In this document: positions 43,281-52,438 of the stretch, piece after piece
Position numbering within the stretch: the first letter of the stretch is position 1
How the letters are laid out: each line of letters opens with the position of its first letter
Assembly: GCF_001552215.1 (NCBI RefSeq)
Contig: NZ_BCQT01000018.1
Location: forward strand, 62,001-126,000
Reading direction: 5' to 3'
Length of the DNA stretch: 64,000 bases
From: Actinomadura macra NBRC 14102
GTDB lineage: Bacteria; Actinomycetota; Actinomycetes; Streptosporangiales; Streptosporangiaceae
Position numbers and translations under genes: made by a program
Notes under the pieces: generated by a model
Databases searched by the model: none
What the model saw: the letters and a program-made list of their open reading frames with translations, nothing else
Told to the model about the DNA's origin: nothing

Positions 43281-46200
43281 TCAAGGGGCGTGGGGAGGAA
43301 GGGGGTCGGTGCACGGCAGGCGGGCGGCCAGGACGTCGAAGTGGCGCTGGCGAGACCATTCCCGGTGGTTCCCGATGACGTAGAGGCGGCGCCTCGCGCG
43401 GCTGACGGCGACGTTGACGAGGTTGGGCTTCTGCGCGGCCCAGCTCTTGGCGCCGGGCCTGGCCGGATCGCCGCCGAGGACGAAGATGACAACGTCGGCC
43501 TCTTTGCCTTGGGCAGTGTGAATCGTGCCGCCGCGTAGCCCGCGAAAGGCCGGGTTCTGGCAGAGCCGGTCGATCTGGACGGCCACGTCGCGGAAGGGGG
43601 AGATCACGAAGATCTGGTCGAGAGCGATGCCACAGGCGTCCCGCAGGCCGGTCAGGACGCGGCGGAGTTCGACGCCCTCGGCGGGAATCCAGTGGCCCTG
43701 GGATTCGGTGGAGACAACGTTGATCCACTTGCTGTCCGGTGTGGACGTCCGCGGGGGCGGGGTGATGTCGGGGAACGGGCCCTCGCGGCCGGTGACGCTG
43801 TAGACCATGAGACCGTCGTAGGCGACCTGATTGGAGATGGTGAACATGGGTTCGTCGCAGCGGCGATGGGCGCGCAAGGGGGACCCGACCCAGACGAGAT
43901 CGTCCTCTCCGGGCAGGTACGTGCCGTAGCGGCTGGTCTGATCGGCGAGCTGTTGTGCCGAGGTGCGTTGTGGCAGCCATGTCTCCTGGACGCGAAAGTG
44001 GCGGCGCAGGGCCTGCTGTGCGGTGAAAGGCAGGGTGACGACGGGTTCGAGCTGCCGGGGGTCGCCGACGACGACCGCTCGCCGCGCCCGCCACAGCGCT
44101 CCGACCGCCATTTGCGGAGCGGCCTGGCCGGCCTCGTCGATGAGCAGCCAGCCCAGGCTTTCCCGGCCGAGGTGGGAGAAGACCCGGTCGAAGGAGGCGA
44201 AGGTCGTTGACACCAGCGGTACGACGAAGAACAGGCTCTGCCAGGCCGCCTCGACCGCGGCGACTGGCGCGTCGCCGGGGACGGCCCCTTGCAGGACGTC
44301 CATGGCCGCGCGCAGGTTGTCGGTCATGGTGCCGGCCTGGTCGGCCAGGAACGCCTGATGCAGGCGCAGCGCCTCCAGGAAGAGGGCGCTGCGGGCCTCA
44401 TTCCATGGTGCGTCGGTCCAGGGGGTCTGTTTCTCCCGAGATTCTTCGTTCGCCCAGAGTTCGCTGTCCGGGAACGAGTCGCCCCATATGGCGCGCGCCC
44501 GATCCATTCGTCCGCGCAAGGTCGTAATCTGGTCTTCGAGGGAACGGCAGCGTCGCCTCAGGTGGGCGACTCTCTCACTGGCGGAACGCACGGCCTCCTG
44601 CTGGACGGCCAGGGCGTGCTGAGCGGTGGCCAGTTGTTGGCCCGCGGTCATGAGCGCAGCGGTCAGCCGCTCGTTCTCGGCGTACCAGGTGCGGGTGGCC
44701 CGGCCCCAGGTGAAAAGCGCGTCAAGAATGCTGGGCTTGGCCGCGGAGTGCGCCGCCCGTTCCTCCTGGCGGTGCCGGTGCAGTTGCGTAGCCTGGTGGA
44801 CGACCGCCTGGGCGTCCGCTAAGTGGCGTTGGAGCGCGGTGATCCGTTGTTGTTCTCCGTTCAATGCCCCGAGCGACGAGTCGAGTTCGCGTTCGGCGTC
44901 GGGGAGCGAGCGGGTCAGCTCGTGGGCATCGGCGCGTTCGGTGCGCAGACGCTCCACCTCATGCAGGGCTTGACGGAACGCTGCTACGGCCTCCCGCCAG
45001 CTGGGTGCCTTCCCGCCGCCCTGTTTGTATTGCTTGAGGATGTCCATAAGACCCGGTTCATCGGTATCCCGGTCGCTGAACCAGAACGAGCCGACGAACT
45101 CCTGCCGATTCCTCTTGTTGCCGAGCCGGGCGGCGACCGTTCCCCATGCCTCGATCGGCGTGCCTCCCTTGTGGAGCACCCGTGCGGCCAAGCCGGAGAA
45201 ATAGTCGGCGGGCATGTGCACCGCGCCGCGCTGCGGCAACTCCAAGGAGACGTTCTCTACCGCGCCGTTGTTGGCCGAGGCGACCACCACCTCGAAGCCC
45301 GTCAGTCGCGGCTGCCAGAGGCGAACTCGCCGCGGGTAAGGCTGGTTCGCGGTCTTCCACATCCCACTGCCTGTGAACGCCGCCATAGGCGAGGTCAGGT
45401 CCGCCAGGCGGGTCGCGCGTTCGACCACGATGGCCGCCAGGAGATCACGCAACATCGTGGTCTTGCCCGTGCCCGGCGGCCCGTTGACCGCGATCAGCCC
45501 GGCGCCGTCCATCAGGTCGCCGATCGCCGTGTCGACGGCGAATTGCTGGCTGAGCGCCAGCGGCCACTCCGGCCTGGTCGGCCATCGGCCGGCCGGGACG
45601 TTGGCGGGGGCGACCCGGTCGTACACCACGCCAGGCCGCTCCCGGACGTCGATGCGCGTTGCCCGGTCGGGGGACTCGCCACCGCGCAGATAGGTGTCCA
45701 GTGCGCGCCCGTGGTCGCCGACCGCGACCCGGTCCCGTACCCGTTCCAGGTCCCGGACGAAGAAGCTGTTGAGGAAATCCGAAGAGTCCCCGGTGAACTC
45801 GGACTTCACCGATACCGGCACGCTGGCGATGCGGAGTTCGGACGCGTTGAGCACCTCGGTGACACCGAACGCCTCCTTCACCACCGCCGTGAACTTCGCC
45901 AGTTCGTCAAAGCCGATCCCCAGGCCCAGCCGGAACCCGCGTTCCAATACCGCACGCGGAGTGTCATCCTCGTCTTGGACTCCCACCAGCCGAGTAAGCT
46001 CGTTGGCGCAGCCGTCGCAATCTTCTTCGAATCCGTCCAACCAACCCGGGTCGTCCGGACCAGGGGACAGGGTTCGCCCCGTGGCCCACGCGCACCCCGA
46101 CAGTTCCTGGGAACCCAGCAGCGGCTGGCCAAACCCGGTGATCGTTAATGCCAGCAGCGCGCTTTCCCCGAGCTTGCGCGCCTCAAGGTCCTCGGGGTCC

Positions 46201-46514
46201 TTGCCGAAGACGCCCGTGAGCACGTTGCGCACGTTCTCCAGCGAGAAGATCCCGCCGTAGAGGGTGTGCCGCCAGGTCATGCCCTTGCGCAGCCGGACCG
46301 ACTGGAGTTCATGTCCGTTCTCCCAGGGAAGAGGCTCGCCGGCCCTTACCTCGAACACCCGGGCATGGCGGCTCACTCTAGGTACGGCCTGCGGACTAAA
46401 GAGCTCCACCGCACGCCAGAACTCCAGCACCCTGGCATGCTCCCGGCCCGTCTGTCGCACAGCCATCCCCATCAGCCGCTTATGGAGCATCGATGCCAGT
46501 CCGAGCCGGTACAT
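43281..46514 (-). CDS. Large superfamily 1 (Upf1/DNA2-like) helicase
   Basis: 1077 aa from ATG 46514; no clear ribosome-binding site, and ATGs at 46490 and near 46470 are alternatives. The N-terminal 340 residues begin FWRAVELFSPQAVP and have no recognised domain. Helicase core: Walker A NGPPGTGKTTMLRDLL near residue 350, a long coiled-coil insertion (about 540-690), motif II WLLIDEAGQAAPQMAVG, GDPRQLEP (motif III), and motifs V-VI (GTIHTAQGKEADVVIFVLGG, VNVAVSRARRRLYVIG). Such proteins occur in repair, RNA surveillance and phage defence. Flanked by low-GC gene-poor DNA and 540 bp from tRNA-Lys, it may be mobile-island cargo. A defence role is inference. Confidence 0.85.
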   Translation of the reverse strand: MYRLGLASMLHKRLMGMAVRQTGREHARVLEFWRAVELFSPQAVPRVSRHARVFEVRAGEPLPWENGHELQSVRLRKGMTWRHTLYGGIFSLENVRNVLTGVFGKDPEDLEARKLGESALLALTITGFGQPLLGSQELSGCAWATGRTLSPGPDDPGWLDGFEEDCDGCANELTRLVGVQDEDDTPRAVLERGFRLGLGIGFDELAKFTAVVKEAFGVTEVLNASELRIASVPVSVKSEFTGDSSDFLNSFFVRDLERVRDRVAVGDHGRALDTYLRGGESPDRATRIDVRERPGVVYDRVAPANVPAGRWPTRPEWPLALSQQFAVDTAIGDLMDGAGLIAVNGPPGTGKTTMLRDLLAAIVVERATRLADLTSPMAAFTGSGMWKTANQPYPRRVRLWQPRLTGFEVVVASANNGAVENVSLELPQRGAVHMPADYFSGLAARVLHKGGTPIEAWGTVAARLGNKRNRQEFVGSFWFSDRDTDEPGLMDILKQYKQGGGKAPSWREAVAAFRQALHEVERLRTERADAHELTRSLPDAERELDSSLGALNGEQQRITALQRHLADAQAVVHQATQLHRHRQEERAAHSAAKPSILDALFTWGRATRTWYAENERLTAALMTAGQQLATAQHALAVQQEAVRSASERVAHLRRRCRSLEDQITTLRGRMDRARAIWGDSFPDSELWANEESREKQTPWTDAPWNEARSALFLEALRLHQAFLADQAGTMTDNLRAAMDVLQGAVPGDAPVAAVEAAWQSLFFVVPLVSTTFASFDRVFSHLGRESLGWLLIDEAGQAAPQMAVGALWRARRAVVVGDPRQLEPVVTLPFTAQQALRRHFRVQETWLPQRTSAQQLADQTSRYGTYLPGEDDLVWVGSPLRAHRRCDEPMFTISNQVAYDGLMVYSVTGREGPFPDITPPPRTSTPDSKWINVVSTESQGHWIPAEGVELRRVLTGLRDACGIALDQIFVISPFRDVAVQIDRLCQNPAFRGLRGGTIHTAQGKEADVVIFVLGGDPARPGAKSWAAQKPNLVNVAVSRARRRLYVIGNHREWSRQRHFDVLAARLPCTDPLPPHAP

Positions 46515-47051
46515 ACCGGATCGTCAGCTTGGACAATACTAACCACGTCACCGCCTCGCGCGGTCACTTTCTGCCCCACGGCAAGGGCAGGGCAGACCGG
46601 TTGCCGAGTAGACCGGCTACCGATCTGGAAGAGGGCTGGCGGGGTGTTTCAGTGGTGCTGCTCTGCACCCATGGCCGGGCGACCGTATGGGCCTCGCTAC
46701 CGAGGTCTTGTTGCGACAACCAGTCGAAGACGCCGCCGATGTTCGTGTGCGATAGTTTCGTCCTGAATGAGGCTGAGGGGGTCGCTCTCGCTCTGTACAA
46801 CGGCGGGGGAGGCGTCTTCGAACGAAGGTGCGAATTCCAGAAGCGTGAAGGAAGGAATCGCGGCGCTGTGGTCGGCGTCGAGCGACAGTATCCGTAGTTT
46901 CACGTGGAGCGCGCGAGCATCGCCAACCTGGCGCGAGAGCAGGACCCGTCGATTATCACTGCAAACGCAGCGATCGCGGCCTCAGTTCCTGCCGCCACAT
47001 GCGTACCTGTATAGGTCACGCTCGATGGGTTTTTGTCCAAGTGAAAGCGGG
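46515..47051. other. 537-bp interval between the helicase gene and tRNA-Lys, no supported gene
   Basis: GC is visibly lower than in neighbouring genes. A reverse frame 46697-46903 (MKLRILSLDADHSAAIPSF...) has fairly protein-like composition but no ribosome-binding site and no recognised family. A forward frame 46493-46897 looks random. Helicase promoter elements are expected near 46515-46560 but none is assigned. No integrase, terminal repeat or second copy of the tRNA end was seen. Confidence 0.5.
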
Positions 47052-47124
47052 TGCGCCGTCAGGGACTTGAACCCCGAACCCGCGGATTAAGAGTCCGCTG
47101 CTCTGCCAATTGAGCTAACGACGC
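47052..47124 (-). tRNA. tRNA-Lys (anticodon CUU)
   Basis: 73-nt cloverleaf on the reverse strand: acceptor GCGTCGT/ACGGCGC, D arm GCTC...GAGC, anticodon stem GCGGA/TCCGC with loop CTCTTAA (anticodon CTT), variable GGGTT, T arm CGGGG-TTCAAGT-CCCTG, discriminator A. CCA is not encoded (CCC follows). Its 3' end faces the helicase region, so any tRNA-directed island would lie on that side. Confidence 0.95.
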
Positions 47125-47207
47125 CTGTCAGTAGGGGCTCCGGCCGTGGCCGGTGTCCCTGGCGACAGGAAGAACAGTAGCAGCAGCTGTGGACCTGCGC
47201 GAATCGG

Positions 47208-47783
47208 TTACTCCTTGGCCGGGAGGACGCTCATCATGCCACGCCAGAGGGCGATGGCGGTGGCGCGGGAGCCGACCCCGAGCTTGGCGTAGATGCGGTT
47301 GACGTGGTTCTTGACGGTCTTCTCGCTGAGGAAGAGCTGGCGCGCGATCTCCCCGTTGGAGCGGCCGGTGGCGATGAGGTCCATGACCTCGGACTCGCGG
47401 GCGGACAGGCCGAGGGAGAGCCGGGAGGCGTCGCGGATACCGCGAATCAGGTCGCAGACCGTGAAGGAGCCGGGGACGAGGTGGCCGGAGGCGCCACCGC
47501 GCAGAGCGGCCTCGACCCCGGCGTCGTCGGGGGAGGCGAGGACGAAGACGCGGGAGGCGCGGCTGAGGGGGGTGGCGTGGCCGGTGCGCGCGGCATCGGC
47601 GTCCAGCAGGACGATGTCGGGGCGCAGGCGCTCGGCCAGGTCAACGGCATCGCCGGCCTTGGCGGTCTCGGCGATCACCTGGAGTTCGTCGCTGGCCTGG
47701 AGTAGAGAGACCACGTCCGCTCGGACATGCGGGTCGCGGTCCACTACCAGTACGCGCAGTGGCGCCGTTGCATCGACACTCAT
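47208..47783 (-). CDS. LuxR/NarL-family response regulator
   Basis: ATG 47783 (MSVDATAPLRVLVVDRDPHV) has AAGGG upstream; earlier in-frame codons to 47981 are not needed. 191 aa. The receiver domain has DRD at the acidic pocket and RPDIVLLDADAA with the phospho-acceptor Asp. A LuxR helix-turn-helix follows: LSARESEVMDLIATGRSNGEIARQLFLSEKTVKNHVNRIY. No histidine kinase gene is adjacent, so the partner is unknown or the protein acts as an orphan regulator. It lies 83 bp from tRNA-Lys. Confidence 0.9.
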   Translation of the reverse strand: MSVDATAPLRVLVVDRDPHVRADVVSLLQASDELQVIAETAKAGDAVDLAERLRPDIVLLDADAARTGHATPLSRASRVFVLASPDDAGVEAALRGGASGHLVPGSFTVCDLIRGIRDASRLSLGLSARESEVMDLIATGRSNGEIARQLFLSEKTVKNHVNRIYAKLGVGSRATAIALWRGMMSVLPAKE

Positions 47784-48234
47784 CCGTTGCCCTTGGGTGT
47801 CGTTGGGGGGGTTATATGAACGGAGCATAACCGTCCGATCATTCTGAGTCGATGAACCACGCCGGGTGTGAGGAAGGCTCCGGCGGGTGATCGGGGCCTG
47901 GTGCTCGGGGTCGGGGAGGGGCGGCGGTCTCGATTTCGGGACTGAGGGGCCCGCGTGACCTGCGGGGAAGACTGTGTGCACCTGCTGCCACCCTGGGTGC
48001 CCGTCCGCAGCCGATCAGGTCACCGGCCAGACCGGCTTGACCAGTATCGGCTATCCGGGGCACGACCTTGCCTGGCTTCAGGGAGCGGCCGTTCGCCGAA
48101 GGTGTCTTCCCGGGGATCAGACGTATCAGCCGCGCGTGAATGGTCGACGATCGCGAACTGGACGAGCGCAGGGTCGCACTCTCGATGCGAGATCGCTCTT
48201 GAAAAGGGAGTCAGGGTGCGGCGCATGACACAGG
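47784..48234. other. 451-bp intergenic region upstream of the LuxR gene
   Basis: No supported gene. Frames in 47955-48281 have proline/arginine-poor, unstructured composition and no ribosome-binding site. The reverse-strand promoter of the LuxR regulator should lie near 47790-47850; AT-rich AACCCCCCCAACGACACC and TTATATGAACGGAGC occur there but no motif can be assigned firmly. Confidence 0.5.
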
Positions 48235-48269
48235 AAAGCCCTGGGCATCTTGGTGATGGCCAGGGCTTT
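48235..48269 (-). terminator. Terminator downstream of tRNA-His
   Basis: Inverted repeat AAAGCCCTGG (48235-48244) with CCAGGGCTTT (48260-48269), 15-nt loop. In the reverse orientation it follows tRNA-His directly and ends in TTTCC, as expected for a tRNA terminator. Confidence 0.65.
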
Positions 48270-48276
48270 TCGCTGG

Positions 48277-48350
48277 GGTGAGTGAGGGGACTTGAACCCC
48301 CGACATCTTGGACCACAACCAAGTGCTCTGCCAGCTGAGCTACACCCACC
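48277..48350 (-). tRNA. tRNA-His (anticodon GUG)
   Basis: Reverse-strand cloverleaf including the extra 5' G(-1) typical of tRNA-His (position 48350) opposite C73 (48277). Acceptor GTGGGTG/CACTCAC, anticodon stem CTTGG/CCAAG with loop TTGTGGT (anticodon GTG), T arm GGGGG-TTCAAGT-CCCCT. CCA is encoded at 48274-48276. Confidence 0.95.
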
Positions 48351-48404
48351 GTGGCCGGGCGCGTAGCCCGGCTCCAAGTAGTGTAGCGGGTTCCGCGGGG
48401 TGGG

Positions 48405-48998
48405 TCAGCCGGTGACGCCTGCGGCCAGGGTGCGGGCGGTCTCGGAGTCGGGGCCGGGTTGGGGGACGAAGACAGCGGCGCGGTAGTAGCGGAGTTCCTG
48501 GATGCTCTCGGTGATGTCGGCGAGGGCGCGGTGGCCGCCCTTTTTCTCGGGGCTGGCGAAGTAGACGCGGGGGTACCAGCGGCGGGCCAGTTCCTTGATG
48601 GACGAGACGTCCACCATGCGGTAGTGGAGGTGGCTGTCCAGGGCGGGCATGTCCCGGGCGAGGAACGAGCGGTCGGTGGCGATGGAGTTGCCGCACAGGG
48701 GCGCTTTCTTGGCGTCTTTGACGTGGGTGCGGATGTAGCTGAGGACGATGTCCTCGGCCTCGGTGAGGGTGACACCGCCGGGGAGGGCTTCGAGCAGGCC
48801 GGACGTGGTGTGCATGTCCCGGACGACCTTGGTCATCTGGGTGACCGACTCGGGCGGAGGTTTGATGACAACGTCGACGCCCTCGTCGAGGATGTTGAGC
48901 TCACTGTCGGTCACCAGCGCGGCTATCTCGATGAGCGCGTCGTGACGCAAGTCGAGTCCGGTCATTTCGCAGTCGATCCAGCACAGCCGCTCGTTCAT
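48405..48998 (-). CDS. orn: Oligoribonuclease
   Basis: ATG 48998 (MNERLCWIDCEMTGLDL) has AGGGTG upstream; more upstream in-frame codons to 49313 are ignored. 197 aa. DEDD-family 3'-5' exonuclease: motif I WIDCEMTGLD, motif II around PLCGNSIATDRSFLARDMP, motif III HRALADITESIQELRYY. Orn degrades 2-5 nt RNAs, including pGpG from cyclic-di-GMP turnover, and is important for growth in actinomycetes. Length and all metal-binding acids are normal. It lies 54 bp from tRNA-His, an arrangement often seen in actinomycete chromosomes, which supports this being core genome. Confidence 0.96.
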   Translation of the reverse strand: MNERLCWIDCEMTGLDLRHDALIEIAALVTDSELNILDEGVDVVIKPPPESVTQMTKVVRDMHTTSGLLEALPGGVTLTEAEDIVLSYIRTHVKDAKKAPLCGNSIATDRSFLARDMPALDSHLHYRMVDVSSIKELARRWYPRVYFASPEKKGGHRALADITESIQELRYYRAAVFVPQPGPDSETARTLAAGVTG

Positions 48999-49051
48999 GG
49001 GTTTCACCCTACGACCATGAACGACTGCGCGGGGCATCGAGTTGGATCGAT

Positions 49052-49723
49052 TTACGAGGTCGGAGCCGTTTCGGTACCGCGCAGGGCGATGTGCTCCGGG
49101 ACGGGAATGCCGGGGCGGAGCAAAGGGTCGGGAGAAGGCGTGCCGAACGTCTGGTGGACGGGCAGTACCCCGGCCCAGATGTTGAGGGCGTAGTCCTCTT
49201 CCTCGTCGCCGGGCGGACCCTGGCGGATCTTGACGGACGCCTCGTCCAGGGGGAGGGCGAGGACGGTGACGGCGGCCAGTTCCTTGCGTGAGGGGGCGCG
49301 GGCGATGTCCCACTGGCCGGGGGCGAGTTGCTCGGTGACGATGCGGAGCCCGGTGAGCTTCTCGGCGGGCTCGGTGACGGTGCGGGGAGTTCCGTAGATC
49401 ATGGCGCTGCGGTAGTTGATCGAGTGGTGGAAGAGCGAGCGGGCGAGGACGACGCCGTCCACGAGGGTGACGGTGACGCAGATCTCCTGGGACGGGCCCG
49501 CCATCATGCTGCTCGCGCCCGTGGAGCCGTGGAGGTAGAGAGTGTCGCCTGAACGGCCGTAACAGGTGGGGATTACACGCGGGGTGCCGTCTATGAGGAC
49601 GCCGAGGTGGCAGATCATGCCGTCGTCGAGGATCTCGTGGAGGGCGGCGCGGTCGGTGGCGGCACGGTCGGGGAGGCGGCCGAGCCGGGTGCGGGCGGTG
49701 GCGGACAGTGAGGTCATGTTCAT
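49052..49723 (-). CDS. Pyridoxamine 5'-phosphate oxidase-like FMN-binding split-barrel protein
   Basis: ATG 49723 (MNMTSLSATARTRLGRLPDRA), 223 aa. Sequence follows the Pfam PNPOx-like_2 pattern: DRAALHEILDDGMICHLGVLIDGTPRVIPTCYGRSGDTLYLHGSTGASSM, then INYRSAMIYGTPR, and WDIARAPSRKELAAVTVLALPLDEASVK. Such proteins bind flavin or related cofactors and often reduce or scavenge small molecules; they are frequently divergent from MocR-type regulators of B6 metabolism. It is separated by 48 bp from the divergent GntR/MocR gene, which probably controls it. Confidence 0.88.
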   Translation of the reverse strand: MNMTSLSATARTRLGRLPDRAATDRAALHEILDDGMICHLGVLIDGTPRVIPTCYGRSGDTLYLHGSTGASSMMAGPSQEICVTVTLVDGVVLARSLFHHSINYRSAMIYGTPRTVTEPAEKLTGLRIVTEQLAPGQWDIARAPSRKELAAVTVLALPLDEASVKIRQGPPGDEEEDYALNIWAGVLPVHQTFGTPSPDPLLRPGIPVPEHIALRGTETAPTS

Positions 49724-49771
49724 TTACGCTAGGACGGAAGTGGCCTGGTCGGTAGGGCCACTTGAGCCTGA

Positions 49772-51211
49772 ATGCCGGAGACCTCTGTGTCGATCGACCT
49801 TCCGCTCGCCGTTGACCGGGAGGCCGGCGAGCCGATGAACGCCCAGCTTGTGGCGCAGTTGCGCGCCGCGATGCGGGAAGGGCGGCTGGCCTCGGGTGAG
49901 CGGCTGCCCGGCAGCCGGGTGCTGGCCGGGGTGCTCGGGGTGAGCCGGACGGTGGTGACGGAGGCGTACGAGCAGCTGTACGCGGAGGGTTGGCTGGAGG
50001 GGCGGCATGGTTCCGGGACTTATGTGACCGATGTCGTGGCCGATCCGGCGCCCCTTCCGCGGCCGGTGCCCGGGGCGGTGGACCGGGTGGACGCGTCGGG
50101 GATGCTGGACCTGCGTCCGGGTATCGCGTGGATCGGGGCCCTGGACACGCCGGGATGGCGGCGGGCCTGGCGGCTGGCGTCGGGGATGCCGCCGCAGCAG
50201 CGGCAGGATTCGCACGGGGTGCCCGAGTTGCGGGCGGCGCTGGCCGACTACATCCGGCGCAGCCGGGGTGTGACGTGCCCGGTGGAAGGGCTGCTGGTCA
50301 CGCGGGGCGCGACGAACGGGCTGGATCTGCTGGCCGCGGCCGTCCTGCGGCCGGGCGATCTGGTCGGGGTGGAGGAGCCGGGGTACCCGCGGGCGCGGGC
50401 GGTGCTGGCGGGGCGGGGGGCCGTGCCGGTGCCGTGTCCGGTGGACGAGCACGGGCTGATCGTCGACGGGCTTCCGGACGGGCTGCGGCTGATCTATACG
50501 ACGCCGTCGCACCAGTTTCCGCTGGGCGGGGTGCTGCCCGTCCCGCGCAGGCAGGCCCTGCTGGCGTGGGCGCGGCGGACCGGCGCGCTGGTGGCGGAGG
50601 ACGATTATGACGGGGAGTTCCGCTTCGACGTGGGGCCGCTGCCGGCGCTGTACGGCCTGGACCCGGACGTGGTGGTCTACCTCGGCACCACCGCGAAGAT
50701 CCTCACCGCGGACATGGGGGTCGGCTGGCTGGTGGGCCGGCCGGACCTGGTGGGGGCGGTCGCGTCTCGGCGGGAGGAGCTGAACGACCGGACGGCGGTG
50801 GTGCCGCAGCATGCGCTCAGGCTGCTGCTCGAACGCGGTGACCTGGACCGTTACGTCCGGCGGATGCGGGGAGAGTACGCGCGGCGGCGGGAGGTGGTCG
50901 CCCGGGCGCTGGGCGGGCTGCGCCTGCGGGGCGGGACCGCGGGCCTGCACCTGGTGGTGGAGGTGCCCGGGCCGGTCGCCGCCCGTGTCGTGCGGGGGGC
51001 GGCGGAGCGCGGTGTTCTGGTGGAGACGCTCGAACGCAACTACAGCGATCTTCGCCGGTCGGGTCTGGTGACGGGTCTGGTGATCGGGTACGGCTCGGCT
51101 CCGACCCTCGCGGATCTCGGGCGTGGCTGCGAGATCGTCCGCGACCTCATCGGTCAGCTGGACATGACCGACGGCCGGGACGTGATCGGTGCGGACGACG
51201 GGGGCGGGTGA
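49772..51211 (+). CDS. MocR/PdxR-family GntR regulator with an aminotransferase-like domain
   Basis: GTG/ATG region at 49772; 479 aa. The GntR winged helix, residues about 15-80, contains GERLPGSRVLAGVLGVSRTVVTEAYEQL and GSGTYV. A fold-type I aminotransferase-like domain follows: VTRGATNGLDLLAAAVLRPGD, VEEPGYPRARAVL, EDDYDGEFRFD and the PLP Lys in LGTTAKILTADMGVGWL. MocR proteins sense PLP and control pyridoxal metabolism or neighbouring genes. Divergent from the PNPOx-like gene, the probable target. Converges on the next gene, overlapping by 58 bp. Confidence 0.9.
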   Translation: MPETSVSIDLPLAVDREAGEPMNAQLVAQLRAAMREGRLASGERLPGSRVLAGVLGVSRTVVTEAYEQLYAEGWLEGRHGSGTYVTDVVADPAPLPRPVPGAVDRVDASGMLDLRPGIAWIGALDTPGWRRAWRLASGMPPQQRQDSHGVPELRAALADYIRRSRGVTCPVEGLLVTRGATNGLDLLAAAVLRPGDLVGVEEPGYPRARAVLAGRGAVPVPCPVDEHGLIVDGLPDGLRLIYTTPSHQFPLGGVLPVPRRQALLAWARRTGALVAEDDYDGEFRFDVGPLPALYGLDPDVVVYLGTTAKILTADMGVGWLVGRPDLVGAVASRREELNDRTAVVPQHALRLLLERGDLDRYVRRMRGEYARRREVVARALGGLRLRGGTAGLHLVVEVPGPVAARVVRGAAERGVLVETLERNYSDLRRSGLVTGLVIGYGSAPTLADLGRGCEIVRDLIGQLDMTDGRDVIGADDGGG

Positions 51212-51912
51212 TCCGGAGTGGCCTTCGAGGGGGGCAGGGCGGACGGACGGCCCGTGGCCGGCTGGGGCGGGTGGGCGGCGTCGCCGCCGCGGGTTCCACG
51301 GGAGACCAGCCGGGTGCCGGCGGCGGGCTCCGGGACGGGGAGGCGCGGCTTGGGGATGGGCGCGACGGGGGTGTCGGGGCCGGTGATGCGCCGGATGTCG
51401 ATGCCGCCCGGGTCGGGGCGGTCGACGATCGGGACCTGGGAGGCGCCGAAGTGGCCGCCGCGGGCCCAGTCCTTGCGCGTGCGCTGCGAGTGGTAGGACT
51501 GCGGGGAGGGCAGCGGTGGCCCGGCGGGCCAGCGGCGGTCGATGCCCCACGCGTCCAGCCAGCGGACGATGGTCTCCAGGCCGTTCAGGAGCGTCGCGGT
51601 GAAGGGGGAGCGGGCCTGGCCGACGACGACGATCTGCAGGCAGGTGCGCCCCTCGCGGCCGACGTGGTCGCCGAGCAGCCGGGCCGCGCGGGTGGCGGGC
51701 AGGAGTTGGACGATCTCGCCGGTGCCGGGGTGCCACACGAGGTGGGCCGGCCGTTCCTCTTTGATCAGGTCGGCGGCGACCGAGCGCGCGGACACGGTAC
51801 GGGGGTCGGACTCGCTGGCCAACCAGACGACTCGGGGCGCGCCTCCTTGCAGTGCCCCTCCGTCCTGTCGTGCCGGCATGCGACCGGCTCCCGGCAGCCA
51901 TGCGTCTGCCAC
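51154..51912 (-). CDS. Hypothetical protein, conserved-looking N-terminal domain and disordered tail
   Basis: GTG 51912 has GGGGGGA 7 nt upstream and is preferred over TTG 51927. About 252 aa. The first 150 residues are globular (RVVWLASESDPRTVSARSVAADLI, HLVWHPGTGEIVQLLPATRAARL, RTCLQIVVVGQARSPFTATLLNGLETIVRWLD) and contain YHSQRTRKDWARGGHFGASQVP. A GHxGASQVP-like ending resembles the substrate-binding edge of peptidoglycan amidase-type folds, but catalytic residues cannot be identified. The last 100 residues are Pro/Arg-rich. No signal peptide is seen. Confidence 0.6.
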   Translation of the reverse strand: MADAWLPGAGRMPARQDGGALQGGAPRVVWLASESDPRTVSARSVAADLIKEERPAHLVWHPGTGEIVQLLPATRAARLLGDHVGREGRTCLQIVVVGQARSPFTATLLNGLETIVRWLDAWGIDRRWPAGPPLPSPQSYHSQRTRKDWARGGHFGASQVPIVDRPDPGGIDIRRITGPDTPVAPIPKPRLPVPEPAAGTRLVSRGTRGGDAAHPPQPATGRPSALPPSKATPDHPPPSSAPITSRPSVMSS

Positions 51913-52229
51913 GGTGCGTCCCCCCAATCGGGCGGCCTAGTCCCGAATGGTCTAGTCCTCTGTTGTCGCCCAGCGGGACGGGCACGTCCTGCTCGCCGTC
52001 ATGGGCCGGATATGACGGCTATCGACCTCCGTGGCCGTGGGTGTCCACTCTGCCCGGCTGTCGTCGCTGAGGCGTACCCCGGCCGTCCTCCGAATCCACC
52101 TGGCGGCGGACGATTCCTGTGGATTCCTCTTCTCCTTCGTCCTGTGTTGAGTATGTTTGTGCAGGTCAGAGCCTAAACCGTGAACCGGGTGAATGCCCGC
52201 CGGGCGGCGGCCGGAAGTGGCCGGGCGAT

Positions 52230-52390
52230 CACGACCGCGCCCGGCTTCTTCACCCGCCGCGAGTTCACCGACCGGTATGCGGAGCTGACCGGGTTCGACC
52301 TCGGCGACCTTGACTTCTACGTGGCGTTCGCGTGCTTCAGGCTCGCCGTGATCCTGGAGGGAATCCACGCCCGCTTCCTGCAGGACGTCG
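52230..52390 (+). pseudogene. C-terminal remnant of an APH-type phosphotransferase
   Basis: In a frame open from 52180, TAPGFFTRREFTDRYAELTG followed by DLDFYVAFACFRLAVILEGIHARFLQ matches the C-terminal helices of aminoglycoside/acyl phosphotransferase family proteins. The kinase core is absent upstream, and homology ends near 52390, where unrelated sequence overlaps the end of the reverse sigma-factor gene. Deletion debris. The preceding 51913-52229 shows no gene. Confidence 0.65.
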
Positions 52391-52438
52391 CGCGCATCGC
52401 GTCCTGGACGCCGGTTCTCGCTGGTAGAGGTGCACCCC

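Noticed and set aside
46697..46903. Reverse 68-aa frame between helicase and tRNA-Lys
   Set aside because: Composition is plausible, but no ribosome-binding site and no family; not enough to call a gene.
48288..48303. Match of the tRNA-Lys T-arm segment GGACTTGAACCCC near 48.3 kb as an att duplicate
   Set aside because: It is the ordinary T arm of tRNA-His, not an attachment-site copy.
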